Shown: positions 1-9,500 of the stretch, one piece after another
How positions within the stretch are numbered: the first letter of the stretch is position 1
Layout: each line of letters begins with the position of its first letter
Assembly (NCBI RefSeq): GCF_024357955.1
Contig: NZ_JANEYT010000004.1
Location: forward strand, 1-64,000
DNA from: Photobacterium pectinilyticum
GTDB taxonomy: Bacteria > Pseudomonadota > Gammaproteobacteria > Enterobacterales > Vibrionaceae
Length of the DNA stretch: 64,000 nt
Reading direction: 5' to 3'
The notes under the pieces: model-generated
The model's database searches: none
Told to the model about the DNA's origin: nothing
What the model saw: the letters and a program-made list of their open reading frames with translations, nothing else
Program-made: the position numbers and the translations under genes

Positions 1-85
1 AGCCACTAGTTACTGCAATATCTGCCTTGATAACAACGATTTTTCCAGTGCAAATACTTGATCAACTACTTATCCAGGTTGGTAT
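1..85 (+). repeat. Palindromic 162-bp repeat family, right part (cut by window edge)
   Basis: These 85 bases match positions 78-162 of the full-length copies at 11268 and 13949, starting just before the central ACTAGT and ending in the terminal AGGTTGGTAT. The remainder of the copy presumably lies outside the window. It is non-coding and sits just upstream of a rho-independent terminator. Confidence 0.85.
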
Positions 86-92
86 TATAAAG

Positions 93-121
93 AAGCCTTG
101 CTAGAAATAGCGGGGCTTTTT
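93..121 (+). terminator. Rho-independent terminator of an upstream gene outside the window
   Basis: An 11-bp stem (AAGCCTTGCTA paired with TAGCGGGGCTT, two G-U pairs) with a GAAA loop is followed by a T-run. It should end a plus-strand transcript entering from the left. The rest of the stretch 122-311 holds no gene; it must contain the promoter of the SorC-type regulator, but I cannot pick out convincing -35/-10 boxes. Confidence 0.75.
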
Positions 122-317
122 CGATTGACGATTTTGGTCCGCATTGTATAGCCTTTCTTGTTATTGGAACATAATGTCTAAAAAGCGGTTCGCACAAGCA
201 GGGTGAAGGCTTAAGTCTCATTTCGGCGGGCTGTCTGAGGTTGGGACTCGCTGTCTTTTCCGATAACGGCTAAAATAGCCCTTTAGTTTTAACCCTATTT
301 GTAACAAAGGTATGGCC

Positions 318-1298
318 ATGACAGCGCCCCAGAATGACACCACCCATGTTGACAGCGACAAGCTTACCGAGATAGCCATCGCTTATTATCAGGATGGGGC
401 AACGCAGGAAGAAATTTCCAAGATGTTCGGGATGTCGAGGGCCAAAGTCGGCCGTTTACTACGCCGTGCCAGAGATGAAGGGGTGGTTGAAATCACCGTG
501 AAGTATCACCCGGTATTCAGTGAGAAACTGGAGCAGCAGTTGGTCGAGCGTTTCAACTTGAAGAGGGCGCTGATTGCCCTTGACCAGCCTGATGATGAAA
601 GCCAGCGCCTGCAGGTGGCCAGTCTCGTGTCTAGCTACCTATCCTCGATATTGACCGATGATATGGTAGTGACCGTAGGGCAGGGACGTAACATTGCTTC
701 CATTGCCAGCCATGTTGGGGTTGTTCCCCACCGCAAGTGTCGCTTTGTTTCAGGTATTGGTGGTACTCATCGTTCCGGTAACGCGATTAACGCTGATCAT
801 ATCTGTCGTCTGCTGGCAAAGAAATACGATGGGATCAGTGAAACTCTCTATGCACCGGCCTACGTGGAAGATATCAAGGTAAGGGAAGCCTTTATGAAGA
901 ATGGCACAGTGAAGGAGACCCTTGATCGTGCACGCCGCGCTGATGTGGCTTTGGTCGGTGTCGGGGACATGAATGAAAACAGTCATATGGTTAAGCTGGG
1001 CTGGTTTACCCCGCAGGAAATTGTCGAGGCGAGGATCCGCAAAGGCGTAGTTGGCGATATCGCTGGTTATGACTTTTTCGATAGCCAAGGCCGACGTGCC
1101 GATACCATGATGAGCGACAGGGTGATTGGGCTCAGTATGGAAGAGCTCAGGCATATACCGACTGTGGTGGTTACGGCGGCGGAGAACAGTAAGGCGTTGG
1201 CTTTGCTCGGCGCTCTGCGCTCTGGGGTTGTTGATGTGCTGGCAACCAGCGTCAGTAATGCCCTGACCATTTTGAATTTGGATCAGCAAATGAAATAA
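318..1298 (+). CDS. SorC/DeoR-type sugar-binding transcriptional regulator
   Basis: Probable cytoplasmic DNA-binding regulator of the SorC family. An N-terminal helix-turn-helix lies around residues 20-55 (TQEEISKMFGMSRAKVGRLL), followed by the long sugar-phosphate-binding domain typical of SorC, DeoR and LsrR proteins, with glycine-rich stretches (VTVGQGRN, GVGDMNENSH). The 326-residue length is normal for the family. I chose the ATG at 318 because AAAGG (306-310) is seven bases before it; the in-frame ATG at 312 is too close. It stands alone between two terminators, so no adjacent operon reveals its ligand. The effector and target genes are unknown; the family assignment is firm. Confidence 0.85.
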   Translation: MTAPQNDTTHVDSDKLTEIAIAYYQDGATQEEISKMFGMSRAKVGRLLRRARDEGVVEITVKYHPVFSEKLEQQLVERFNLKRALIALDQPDDESQRLQVASLVSSYLSSILTDDMVVTVGQGRNIASIASHVGVVPHRKCRFVSGIGGTHRSGNAINADHICRLLAKKYDGISETLYAPAYVEDIKVREAFMKNGTVKETLDRARRADVALVGVGDMNENSHMVKLGWFTPQEIVEARIRKGVVGDIAGYDFFDSQGRRADTMMSDRVIGLSMEELRHIPTVVVTAAENSKALALLGALRSGVVDVLATSVSNALTILNLDQQMK

Positions 1299-1334
1299 CG
1301 ATCGTATTTTGTTTTTTTTGATCCCAATGATCAA

Positions 1335-1357
1335 GCTGCCTGCGGGCAGTTTTTTTA
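1335..1357 (+). terminator. Rho-independent terminator after the SorC-type regulator
   Basis: Stem CTGCC/GGCAG with a TGCG loop is followed by seven T. It lies between the regulator and mepA. That argues against the long upstream extension of the mepA reading frame, which would have to translate through it. Confidence 0.8.
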
Positions 1358-1407
1358 TTGCTTGCTATGCTGAAGAGAGCAAGAAAATAAAGACAAAAGG
1401 ATCAGTC

Positions 1408-2247
1408 ATGAGGTACTTTTTTGTGCTGTTGTTGGGGTTAGCACTGAGCTTGCCGGTAGCCGCCAGCCCATGGGAACAAGTAAAAGCGCCGACACAAGGC
1501 CAGTCGGAGTCTATCGGTACTTACAATAATGGTTGCTTGGCTGGGGCTGAGCCTCTGCCGCTGGCGGGAGATGGCTATCAGGTAATGCGCTCCCAGCGAG
1601 GGCGGTTTTACGGTCATGAATCGATGATCCGCTTCCTGCATGACTTGTCGAAGAGTGTCCACCAGCTAGAGCTTGGCCAATTGCTGGTCGGTGATATTGC
1701 GATGCCGCGTGGTGGGCGTTTTTCGTCTGGCCATGCCAGTCACCAGACCGGGCTAGACGCCGATATTTGGCTTAAGCTTGGCGAGCGTCCACTTAATGAG
1801 TCGGAGCTGATTGATGTCCAGCCATTGCCGATGGTGCATATCAAACAGTATAAGATCAACAAGAAGAACTGGAGCGATAAACAAGCCCTGATGGTACAGC
1901 TGGCAGCTGCCGACGAGCGGGTTGCACGAATATTTGTCCACCCAGTGATCAAAGAACAACTATGCCAGCGCGAGTGGACCGATCGGGCATGGCTGCAAAA
2001 AGTCAGACCATGGTGGGGGCATTATTACCATTTCCATGTCAGGCTCCATTGCCCAGATGGCGACAGTAACTGTAAAGCGCAACAATCACCGCCGCCGGGT
2101 GATGGGTGCGGGGCAGAGCTTGCTTCCTGGAAGCCGAAGCCAAAACCGAAGAAAGAAAAAGTCGCCAAGATGAAGAAAAAGCCTAAACCTAAACCTGTTC
2201 CGCCGGCGCAATGTTTGGCCTTGCTGCGGACACCGGTAGAGGGATGA
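1408..2247 (+). CDS. mepA: Penicillin-insensitive murein endopeptidase MepA
   Basis: Periplasmic metalloendopeptidase that cuts D-alanyl-meso-diaminopimelyl cross-links in peptidoglycan (LAS family, M74). The ATG at 1408 is preceded by AAAGG and begins a clear signal peptide ending near PVAAS. Zinc-site signatures are visible: GHASHQTGLDAD at about residues 108-119 and HYYHFHVRLHC at about 205-215. The 279 residues are close to the E. coli protein. The C-terminus carries a Lys/Pro-rich stretch (repeated KPKPKP), possibly a flexible wall-binding tail. An in-frame extension to 1309 is rejected because it crosses the preceding terminator. It converges with yfhL, sharing a terminator. Confidence 0.93.
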   Translation: MRYFFVLLLGLALSLPVAASPWEQVKAPTQGQSESIGTYNNGCLAGAEPLPLAGDGYQVMRSQRGRFYGHESMIRFLHDLSKSVHQLELGQLLVGDIAMPRGGRFSSGHASHQTGLDADIWLKLGERPLNESELIDVQPLPMVHIKQYKINKKNWSDKQALMVQLAAADERVARIFVHPVIKEQLCQREWTDRAWLQKVRPWWGHYYHFHVRLHCPDGDSNCKAQQSPPPGDGCGAELASWKPKPKPKKEKVAKMKKKPKPKPVPPAQCLALLRTPVEG

Positions 2248-2265
2248 TGCTCAGTGTGAAGATAC

Positions 2266-2293
2266 AAAAAAAAGCGCCCATCGGCGCTTTTTT
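2266..2293. terminator. Bidirectional terminator between mepA and yfhL
   Basis: Stem AGCGCC/GGCGCT with a CATC loop, an A-run on the left and a T-run on the right. It can terminate the convergent mepA (plus) and yegQ-yfhL (minus) transcripts. Confidence 0.85.
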
Positions 2294-2296
2294 CGT

Positions 2297-2551
2297 TTAA
2301 GCCAATCCCTGAAGGGTGACAAACTTTTCGAACAGAGCTTCGTCTGTTTCGATATTGTCAGGATCGGTAATGATACAGTTGGTGATAGGACATACCGACT
2401 GGCAAGTCGGCTTGTCGTAGTGTCCTTTACACTCGGTGCATTTGTCCGGGTCGATCTCGTAGATTTCGGCCCCCATGATGATCGCCTCGTTTGGACACTC
2501 GGGATCACACATGTCACAGTTAATGCACTTTTGGGTGATCAATAACGCCAT
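2297..2551 (-). CDS. yfhL: YfhL-type 4Fe-4S dicluster ferredoxin
   Basis: Small cytosolic ferredoxin of 84 residues with two [4Fe-4S] motifs: CINCDMCDPECP near the N-terminus and CTECKGHYDKPTC plus CP in the middle, the spacing of the YfhL/FdxN-like family. It starts five bases after the stop of the U32-family hydroxylase gene yegQ and is surely co-transcribed with it. As established knowledge, U32 proteins of this group hydroxylate RNA in an iron-sulfur-dependent manner, and YfhL has been linked genetically to RNA hydroxylation in E. coli. The tight linkage here suggests it is the electron donor or cluster partner of YegQ; that pairing is inference. Confidence 0.92.
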   Translation of the reverse strand: MALLITQKCINCDMCDPECPNEAIIMGAEIYEIDPDKCTECKGHYDKPTCQSVCPITNCIITDPDNIETDEALFEKFVTLQGLA

Positions 2552-2556
2552 GGCGA

Positions 2557-3948
2557 TTATTTACCGTCTTTAGGTGCGTGTGGGTTACGGGTGTTCTCAC
2601 CTGAGTTTAGGTTACGCATCAACAATGCGTATTCTAGATCCATGTCTTGTGGGACAGGAATGAACACGAAGTGGCCGTTACCTTTGGCATCATCAATCAC
2701 TTCAGACTTGCGGTTCTCCATCGCTTCAAGGGTGAAGATCACGTTGCCCTGCGGGGTCATGACTTCTAGGCTGTCACCCACGATGAACTTGTTTTTCACT
2801 TCGACTTCGGCCAAGTCACCACGGCGTTTGCCGGTGAACTCGCCCACGAACTGCTGGCTGTCAGAAATTGAGTAGCCGTAGTCATAGTTCTGGTAAGCAT
2901 CGTGCGTGTGGCGGCGCAGGAAGCCTTCGGTGTAACCGCGGTGAGCCAAGCTCTCCAAGGTACCCATCAAGCTTTCGTCAAATGGCTTGCCGGCAACCGC
3001 GTCATCAATCGCTTTGCGGTAAACCTGTGCAGTACGTGCACAGTAGTAGAAAGATTTGGTACGGCCTTCGATTTTCAGAGAGTGGACACCCATCTTGGTC
3101 AAACGCTCAACGTGCTGGATAGCACGCAGATCTTTCGAGTTCATGATGTATGTGCCGTGCTCGTCTTCGAAAGCGGCCATTTTTTCTTCTGGGCGGTGTG
3201 CTTCACTTAGGAGTACGACTTCGTCAGTTGGCTTGCCAAGACCCAATGTATTGTCTGGGCGCTCTTCAGCTTCTTGCACCTGAACCGTTGCATCTTGTAC
3301 TTCGACAATCTGACCGGCATCGTTTTCAGTGGCTTTCTCTGTTTTGTATTCCCAACGGCAAGCATTGGTGCAGGTACCCTGGTTAGGGTCACGCTTGTTG
3401 ATGTAGCCAGATAGCAAGCAACGACCAGAGTAAGCCATGCATAGCGCGCCGTGAACGAAAATTTCCAGCTCGGTTTCCGGGCAGTGTTCACGGATCTCTT
3501 CGATTTCTTCTAGCGAAAGTTCACGAGACAGGATGACACGCTCGACACCTTGCGTTGACCAGAATTTCACGGTAGCCCAGTTAACGGCATTAGCCTGAAC
3601 GGATAGGTGAATTGGCATCTCTGGGAAGTTTTCGCGAACCATCATAATAAGGCCAGGATCTGACATGATAAGTGCGTCAGGGCCCATTTCCACGATCGGT
3701 TTCAAATCGCGGATGAAGGTTTTCAGTTTAGAGTTATGTGGCTGAATGTTACATACCACGTAAAGCTTTTTGCCTTGAGCATGAGCTTCGTCGATACCGA
3801 TTTTCAGGTTCTCGTGGTTGAACTCGTTGTTACGGACGCGAAGGCTGTAACGTGGTTGGCCGGCATAGACAGCATCTGCACCATAGGCGAATGCGTAACG
3901 CATGTTCTTAAGGCTGCCCGCAGGCGATAACAATTCAGGTTTAAACAT
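2557..3948 (-). CDS. trhP: tRNA 5-hydroxyuridine synthesis protein TrhP (YegQ), U32 family
   Basis: Member of the peptidase-U32-like family that makes 5-hydroxyuridine at tRNA wobble U34, the precursor of cmo5U/mo5U, probably using prephenate. The 463-residue length is usual. The sequence opens with the characteristic FKPELLSPAGSLKNMRYA, has the U32 signature region around LEIFVHGALCMAYSGRC, and conserved cysteines in GRCLLSGYINKR and GTCTNACRWEY that probably hold a cluster. It is first in a two-gene minus-strand unit with yfhL. The gene was long annotated as a collagenase-like protease; that is an outdated name for this subgroup. No signal peptide, so cytosolic. Confidence 0.92.
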   Translation of the reverse strand: MFKPELLSPAGSLKNMRYAFAYGADAVYAGQPRYSLRVRNNEFNHENLKIGIDEAHAQGKKLYVVCNIQPHNSKLKTFIRDLKPIVEMGPDALIMSDPGLIMMVRENFPEMPIHLSVQANAVNWATVKFWSTQGVERVILSRELSLEEIEEIREHCPETELEIFVHGALCMAYSGRCLLSGYINKRDPNQGTCTNACRWEYKTEKATENDAGQIVEVQDATVQVQEAEERPDNTLGLGKPTDEVVLLSEAHRPEEKMAAFEDEHGTYIMNSKDLRAIQHVERLTKMGVHSLKIEGRTKSFYYCARTAQVYRKAIDDAVAGKPFDESLMGTLESLAHRGYTEGFLRRHTHDAYQNYDYGYSISDSQQFVGEFTGKRRGDLAEVEVKNKFIVGDSLEVMTPQGNVIFTLEAMENRKSEVIDDAKGNGHFVFIPVPQDMDLEYALLMRNLNSGENTRNPHAPKDGK

Positions 3949-3983
3949 AGCTCTTAAATTCCAGTGTCTGATTGCAAATCAGG

Positions 3984-4004
3984 CCGTATCGCAGGGGGAT
4001 ACGG
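3984..4004 (-). other. Hairpin in the leader of yegQ
   Basis: CCGTATC pairs with GATACGG about 36 bases upstream of the yegQ start. There is no T-run, so it is not a terminator. It could be a 5' leader stem or an operator half-site pair; function unknown. Confidence 0.3.
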
Positions 4005-4152
4005 AGTTGAGGCGGGATTTTACTGTGATCTACCCCTCAATAGCAATGCTAACCCAGTAAACAGGGGAAGTATTCATTGTTTGCTGGTGTAAACAGGCAA
4101 GAAAAGAGAGAGCGTTACTAGCTTGAGGCAAGGTTAAGTACAGCAATAGAAA

Positions 4153-4180
4153 AAGGTGGCACCAAGATGCTTAGTGCCAC
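4153..4180 (-). terminator. Terminator of rdgC
   Basis: Read on the minus strand, GTGGCAC-TAAG and CTTG-GTGCCAC form a stem with a CAT loop, followed by CTTTTTCT. It lies just downstream of the rdgC stop codon. Confidence 0.75.
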
Positions 4181-4198
4181 GATACTCAATACCGCCTG

Positions 4199-5113
4199 TT
4201 AGGCTTTGGCTTCAAGGCCGCCAAGCACTTCGAACAGGTTCGGTAGGAAAGCTGAAAATTCACCCGCCATCAGAGAAAGATCGGCATCAATACGCACAGC
4301 CATCTCGTCACGGTCGATGTCTTCATTTTGATCTTTCAGCTCGTCAGAGAACTTAAGGCGCTTGATTGACAGGTCGTCGCCCAGGACGAAATCAATGCGG
4401 TCCTGCCAGTTTATCGACAACTTGGTTACCAGCTTATCGGCTTCGATGTGAGCCATGATTTCATCGCTCGACAAGTCCTGCTGCTTACAGCGGATCACAC
4501 CGCCATCTTCCAGAATTGCTTTCAACTCGGCCTCTTCACCGATAGTGAAGCCGTCTGGAGATGTGTTCGAGCGAACCCACTCGGTCATGGTCAGCTCTGC
4601 AGGCTTCTCTGGGGTTACCGGAATAACAGGTAGGCTACCGATAGACTTACGTAGCAGTGCCAGCATGTCTTCGGCTTTTTTAAAGCTACCCGCATCAACC
4701 AAGACGTAGCCTTCTTTTGGCATGATCAGCGCGTAGGTTTGGCTCTTGCGGCTGAAGGCGCGAGGTAGCAGATCCATCACGATTTCATCTTTGATGGTGT
4801 CTTTTTCACTTTTCTTTAGCTTGCGGCCTTGCTCAAGTTCTTGGGCTTCCACCTTCTCATTCAGTGTTTCTTTGATCACTGACGCTGGCAGCATTTTTTC
4901 TTCTTTACGCGCACAAATCAGGATGTTGTCACCAATCACATGGGTGAACATATCGCCGTGCTTACCCAGAGCATGGACCCAACCAAATTTTTGCTGATCC
5001 TGGCTGCCACAAGGGGTGAACCGGAATTCTTCAAGCTGCTTTTCTAGTTGGTCAGGATTGAGGTCGATCTCGCGGCTGAAGCGATAGGTAAGTACGTTTT
5101 TAAACCACATCAT
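4199..5113 (-). CDS. rdgC: Recombination-associated protein RdgC
   Basis: Ring-shaped, non-specific DNA-binding dimer that restrains RecA and is associated with the nucleoid. The start is the ATG at 5113 giving [16 protein letters not shown], which aligns with the E. coli start MLWFKN, and yields 304 residues, the family length. An in-frame upstream extension to 5551 runs antisense through sbcD and is not real. Conserved RdgC segments such as [18 protein letters not shown] and the C-terminal [17 protein letters not shown] are evident. It diverges from sbcDC across 150 bp, a usual neighbourhood for this recombination gene set. Confidence 0.95.
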   Translation of the reverse strand: MMWFKNVLTYRFSREIDLNPDQLEKQLEEFRFTPCGSQDQQKFGWVHALGKHGDMFTHVIGDNILICARKEEKMLPASVIKETLNEKVEAQELEQGRKLKKSEKDTIKDEIVMDLLPRAFSRKSQTYALIMPKEGYVLVDAGSFKKAEDMLALLRKSIGSLPVIPVTPEKPAELTMTEWVRSNTSPDGFTIGEEAELKAILEDGGVIRCKQQDLSSDEIMAHIEADKLVTKLSINWQDRIDFVLGDDLSIKRLKFSDELKDQNEDIDRDEMAVRIDADLSLMAGEFSAFLPNLFEVLGGLEAKA

Positions 5114-5263
5114 GGCTGTTACAAATCCTTGGTTGTGCATTTGGCTGTCAATCTTATTGCATTGGTTGGCTTTTGTCTTAAGTTTTCGTGCTCTGCTGCT
5201 TGGGCTCATCATAAAGTGCGGTACAATCTTGAACAGTTTTTCCAGAACGGCATATCGACCGCA

Positions 5264-6538
5264 ATGAAGATCCTCCATACCTCCGATTGGCACCTGGGTC
5301 ACCAGCTGCACGGCTATAACCGCGATTTCGAGCATCAGGCATTTCTTGACTGGTTGGCGCAAACCCTTGAGCAAGAGCAGGTCGATGCCCTGCTGGTTGC
5401 GGGTGATATTTTTGATACCGCCAACCCCCCGGCGAGTGCCTGGCGAATGCTGTACCGCTTCTTGGCGCGGATGGCGAAAAGCATGCCGGCCTTGAACGTG
5501 GTGATGATTGGTGGCAATCACGACTCGCCAAGTAAACTTGATGCCCCGCATGAGCTACTCAAGGCGTTTGACTTACATATCGTCGGTGGTGTTCATCGCC
5601 TGCCTGATGGAGAGCTGGATACCGAGCGGATGATGGTTCCGCTGACTAACAAGGCGGGTGAGCAAGCCGCTTGGGTGCTGGCGGTGCCTTTCTTGCGCAG
5701 TGCCGATCTTCGCACCGAAGATTTGGACGAAGAGGATGACCGCCTAATTAAAGGCGTCGAAACCCTGTATGGCGAGGTAACTGCTGCGGCGCGTCAGTTG
5801 CAGCAACCGGAACAAGCCTTGATCGGAATGGGCCACGCTTACATGGCATCGGGCAAGTTGTCGGAAATGTCCGAACGCCGGGTGCTCGGTGGTAACCAGC
5901 ATGCCTTGCCGGCCACGATTTTTGCCGAAGAGATTCATTATGTTGCGCTGGGGCATTTGCACCTGGCGCAGATGGTGACCAAACAGGATCATATTCGCTA
6001 CAGCGGCTCGCCGTTACCACTGTCGATGTCTGAACGTCGCTACAAGCACCAAGTCGTTTTGGTTGACTTCGAGGGTCAGCAGGTAACAGCGATTAAGCCG
6101 TTATTGATCCCTCGTGTGGTTGATATGCTCAAAGTGCCAGCTAAGCCTGCCTCGTTGGACGCGGTGTTAGCTGAACTTGAGGCCTTGGAAGTAGAAGATG
6201 TACCGCGTGAGCAGCAGCCTTTCTTGGAAGTGCATGTACTGCTTGATAAGCCTCAGGCATTGCTGCGTGAAAAAGTCATGCAGGCTATTGAGGGTAAAGC
6301 GGTGCGCTTAGCCAAAATCACCCCGCATTATCAGCAGCAAGAGCAACAGGATGGCTTGAACCACCGTCGTTTATCGGAGGTTTCCCCTGAGCAAGTGTTT
6401 GCGCTGAGTTGGGCTAAAAAATATAACGGGGAGCCGGATGCTGCAATGGCATCGGCTTTTGAACAGCTATTGATCCAGGTTGAGGATGAGGCGGGTAATG
6501 AGCCTGATGCTGCGTCACGAGAGGGAGAAAAACAATGA
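5264..6538 (+). CDS. sbcD: Exonuclease subunit SbcD (Mre11 homologue)
   Basis: Mn-dependent nuclease subunit of the SbcCD complex, which cleaves hairpins and palindromic DNA and processes double-strand ends. The ATG at 5264 gives [20 protein letters not shown], the classic phosphoesterase motif I; further motifs [23 protein letters not shown] and LGHLHLAQ supply the two-metal site. The 424 residues are slightly longer than E. coli (400). The frame is open upstream but that part overlaps rdgC and lacks similarity. The stop overlaps the sbcC start by four bases (ATGA), so the subunits are translationally coupled. Note the window also carries long palindromic repeats, the kind of substrate this enzyme attacks. 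Confidence 0.95.
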   Translation: MKILHTSDWHLGHQLHGYNRDFEHQAFLDWLAQTLEQEQVDALLVAGDIFDTANPPASAWRMLYRFLARMAKSMPALNVVMIGGNHDSPSKLDAPHELLKAFDLHIVGGVHRLPDGELDTERMMVPLTNKAGEQAAWVLAVPFLRSADLRTEDLDEEDDRLIKGVETLYGEVTAAARQLQQPEQALIGMGHAYMASGKLSEMSERRVLGGNQHALPATIFAEEIHYVALGHLHLAQMVTKQDHIRYSGSPLPLSMSERRYKHQVVLVDFEGQQVTAIKPLLIPRVVDMLKVPAKPASLDAVLAELEALEVEDVPREQQPFLEVHVLLDKPQALLREKVMQAIEGKAVRLAKITPHYQQQEQQDGLNHRRLSEVSPEQVFALSWAKKYNGEPDAAMASAFEQLLIQVEDEAGNEPDAASREGEKQ

Positions 6539-9500
6539 AAATTCTAGCCTTACGTGGTGAAAATCTGGCGAGCCTGCAGAGCCATTTTGAAATAGACTTT
6601 GCGGGCGGGCGCTTGGGAGACGCTGGTTTGTTTGCGATTACCGGTAAAACCGGGGCAGGCAAATCGACCTTGCTTGATGCCATTTGTCTGGCGCTGTACG
6701 ACCGTATTCCCCGTTTGCAATCCAACAAGAAAAACGATGCGGAGATCGGCCGTGACGGTGACAGCAGCCGCATCAAAGCCAACGATGTGCGCAGCATTTT
6801 ATCGCGCGGTAAAGCTGAGGCTTACACGGAAGTCGACTTTGTCGCCAATGACGGTAGCCATTGGCGAGCACACTGGCATGTCCGCCGTGCGCGGGGTCGG
6901 GCAGAAGGCCGTGTGCAGGCCGCTGAGCAGTGGTTGGAAAATATCGATACTGGCCAACGGTTTGCAGGGAAAAAGCAAGAGCTTCAAGCCGAGATTGAGC
7001 GTTTGATTGGCTTGACCTTCGAGCAGTTTCGCCGGGCGGTGATGCTCCCCCAAGGTGAATTTGCGGCCTTCCTCAAAGCGGGCGCCGACGATCGTGCTGC
7101 CTTACTGGAGCGCATGACAGGCGGCGAAATCTACGGCCAGCTTTCGGTTGCCACTTATGAACGTGCTCGCGAAGAAAAGCTAGCTTTAACGCAATTGCAA
7201 GACAAACTGGGCGATATTGTGCTGCTGTCTGATGAAGAAAAGCATGCTTTATTGACCCAAATAGCAACCTTGAAACAGCAGGTGGAACAACTTGATAGCC
7301 AGCTGCAAGCATTCAAACAGCATAAGCAGGCATTGCAGACCGCAGCTATGTTGGCGACGCGTGTCGAACAGGCGAAGACTCAGTCTGTTGCAGCGAGCCA
7401 GCAAAAAGCCGAGGCGGAGCCACGTTATACGCAATTGACCTTGATTGAGCAGGTACAACCCGCTCAGCGCGATTTTTCATTGTTGCAGCAAGCGCAGACA
7501 CAGCTCAAAAAAGTCACTGATGGCTTAACGACTGCGACAGTGGCTTTGGCGACAAAAAACCAAGTTCATCAGACGGCTGAGCAGCAGATGGTGGCAGCGC
7601 GAGGTGCGCTCAAAGAGGTGGAACAACAGTGGCAGGCTGTTGAGCCCAAGTTAAAAGACGCTGCCAAGTGGGATCAGAAAATATCGGGGTTACACGATCA
7701 GTGGCGTGAGCTCGATGTGCAATGCCAGCAGCATCGCCATACCCAGCAAGAACAGCAGCTGCTTGTGACGCAACTGCAACACGCGCAACAGCGCTACCAG
7801 CAGCAAGCCGAACAGTTACAGGCCTATTTTGCGCAGCATCCCGATGTAAAGCGTTTGGCTGAGCAAGCCTCATCGGTTGAAGACAATGTGAAACGCTATC
7901 TTGCCGCTCATCGGGCCAATAGTGATTTGCGTAAAGAGCAGCAACAGATCGGACATGAGTTACAGGTTCATGCCGAGGCTAAAGTCACCCTAGATCAAAA
8001 GGTTAAAGATCTACAACAGCAGCAACAGGCGTGCGAGGCACAACGCCAGAGTCTTGACGTCGTGGCTCTGGAAGCACAGCAGAGCCAAGAGCGGGGGCAT
8101 TACGCAGACAAGCTGCAATGGCGTGATACCTTGCGCCAAGGTATTTCTGGTTCGAAAGAATGGCAATCGCTATTGGTGCAACAGGATAAGGCTGATGGGG
8201 AATGGAAAGACACCACCAAACGCGTTGCCGATGCCACAAAGCGTTTAACAACCTTGATGCCTCAGTTGGCGACTTTGTCGATACAGCACAAAGAAGCTGA
8301 AGGCATGCTACAACAAAGCCGTGCGGTAATGCAGCTCGACGATTACCGGGCCGAATTAAAAGGCGGTGAAGCTTGCCCATTGTGTGGTTCGCTCGAACAC
8401 CCCTATGCCACAGACAATCCTGTTGTTGAAGGGCTGCTGCAGGCCCAGCAACTGCGAGTGTCTGAGCTGGCTGAACAGAAGTTGGCAGCAGAAGTGCAAA
8501 TAAAGCAACTGCAGCAGCTACAGGCAACTGAGCAGCCGCGTTTGACTGCTCTAGAGGCTGAACGGCAGTTGCTGGGGAAGCAGATTGCGCAGGTCTACCA
8601 GCAATATGAAACGGTCTTTTCGGCCCTGTGCCAGAGCATGGTTTCGGAGAAAACGGCTTCGGAGAGAACCACTTCGGAACTAACCGCTGAATCGGATCTG
8701 GCAGGGGTAACCGCGTTGTTTGAACAGTGGCAAGTGGATGTCGCACAGGTGGATATGGCCTTGAAGCAGCTGCAACAAGCTGGTGAAGAGCGTCAGCGCC
8801 GTATTGATCAAGGGCGTCAGCTGGAGCGACAGTGGCAGCAGTTACAACAGGCCCAGAGCCTGCTTGTTGATCAGCAGCATAGTCATGCTCAGAAAGAGAC
8901 GCAATGGCAATCCCGCTTGCAGTCACTAGAGCAACAGCAAGCAACCCAAACGGAAATCTTGACGGCGCGCGCAGAAGCACTGAATGGCCAGTACGGTAAT
9001 GATGCGTGGTTAGTGCAGCTGAAAAATGTTGGGGAAGAAGCTTTCTTTACCCAACTCCATACCCAGATACAGCAGTTTTCGGTCAATCAAACCGCATTGG
9101 CTGAGGCGGAAAAACAGTTGGGGCTGTTGGCACCGCAACTGGCAGAAGTACAAACGGCGCTGCGTAATACGGAGCAGCGTAGTGCGGAAATTACGGCGGC
9201 AATGACGTTGCTGACTAAGGAGAAAGAACAACTGTGGCAGCAACGTGTCGCCCTCATTGGCGAGCAGGATCTCCCGGCGGTTGAAAGCTTGCACAAGCAG
9301 GCCATTCATAGCCAGCAGCTAGCCTTGGATCATGCCCAGCAGCAACAGCGCCAATCGGGTGAAGCCATGGCAGCGGCAGATGCCGCCTTGAAAGCGATGC
9401 AACAACAGCATGGTGATGCCACGCAGGTGTTAACTGAGTTGCAAGCCCAGTGGGCGCAATGGCTGATGCAATTTGATCTGACTGATGAGGCTCTGACAGC

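Noticed and set aside
1309-1407. Upstream start for mepA at 1309
   Set aside because: This part contains the rho-independent terminator of the preceding gene; the 1408 ATG begins a proper signal peptide with a ribosome site.
5114-5551. N-terminal extension of rdgC to 5551
   Set aside because: The extra 145 codons are antisense to sbcD and lack similarity; MMWFKNV at 5113 matches the known RdgC start.
8003-8980. 325-codon open frame antisense to sbcC
   Set aside because: It is the reverse reading of the Gln-rich coiled-coil coding sequence, with no ribosome site, low-complexity composition and no family motif; sbcC on the plus strand is certain.
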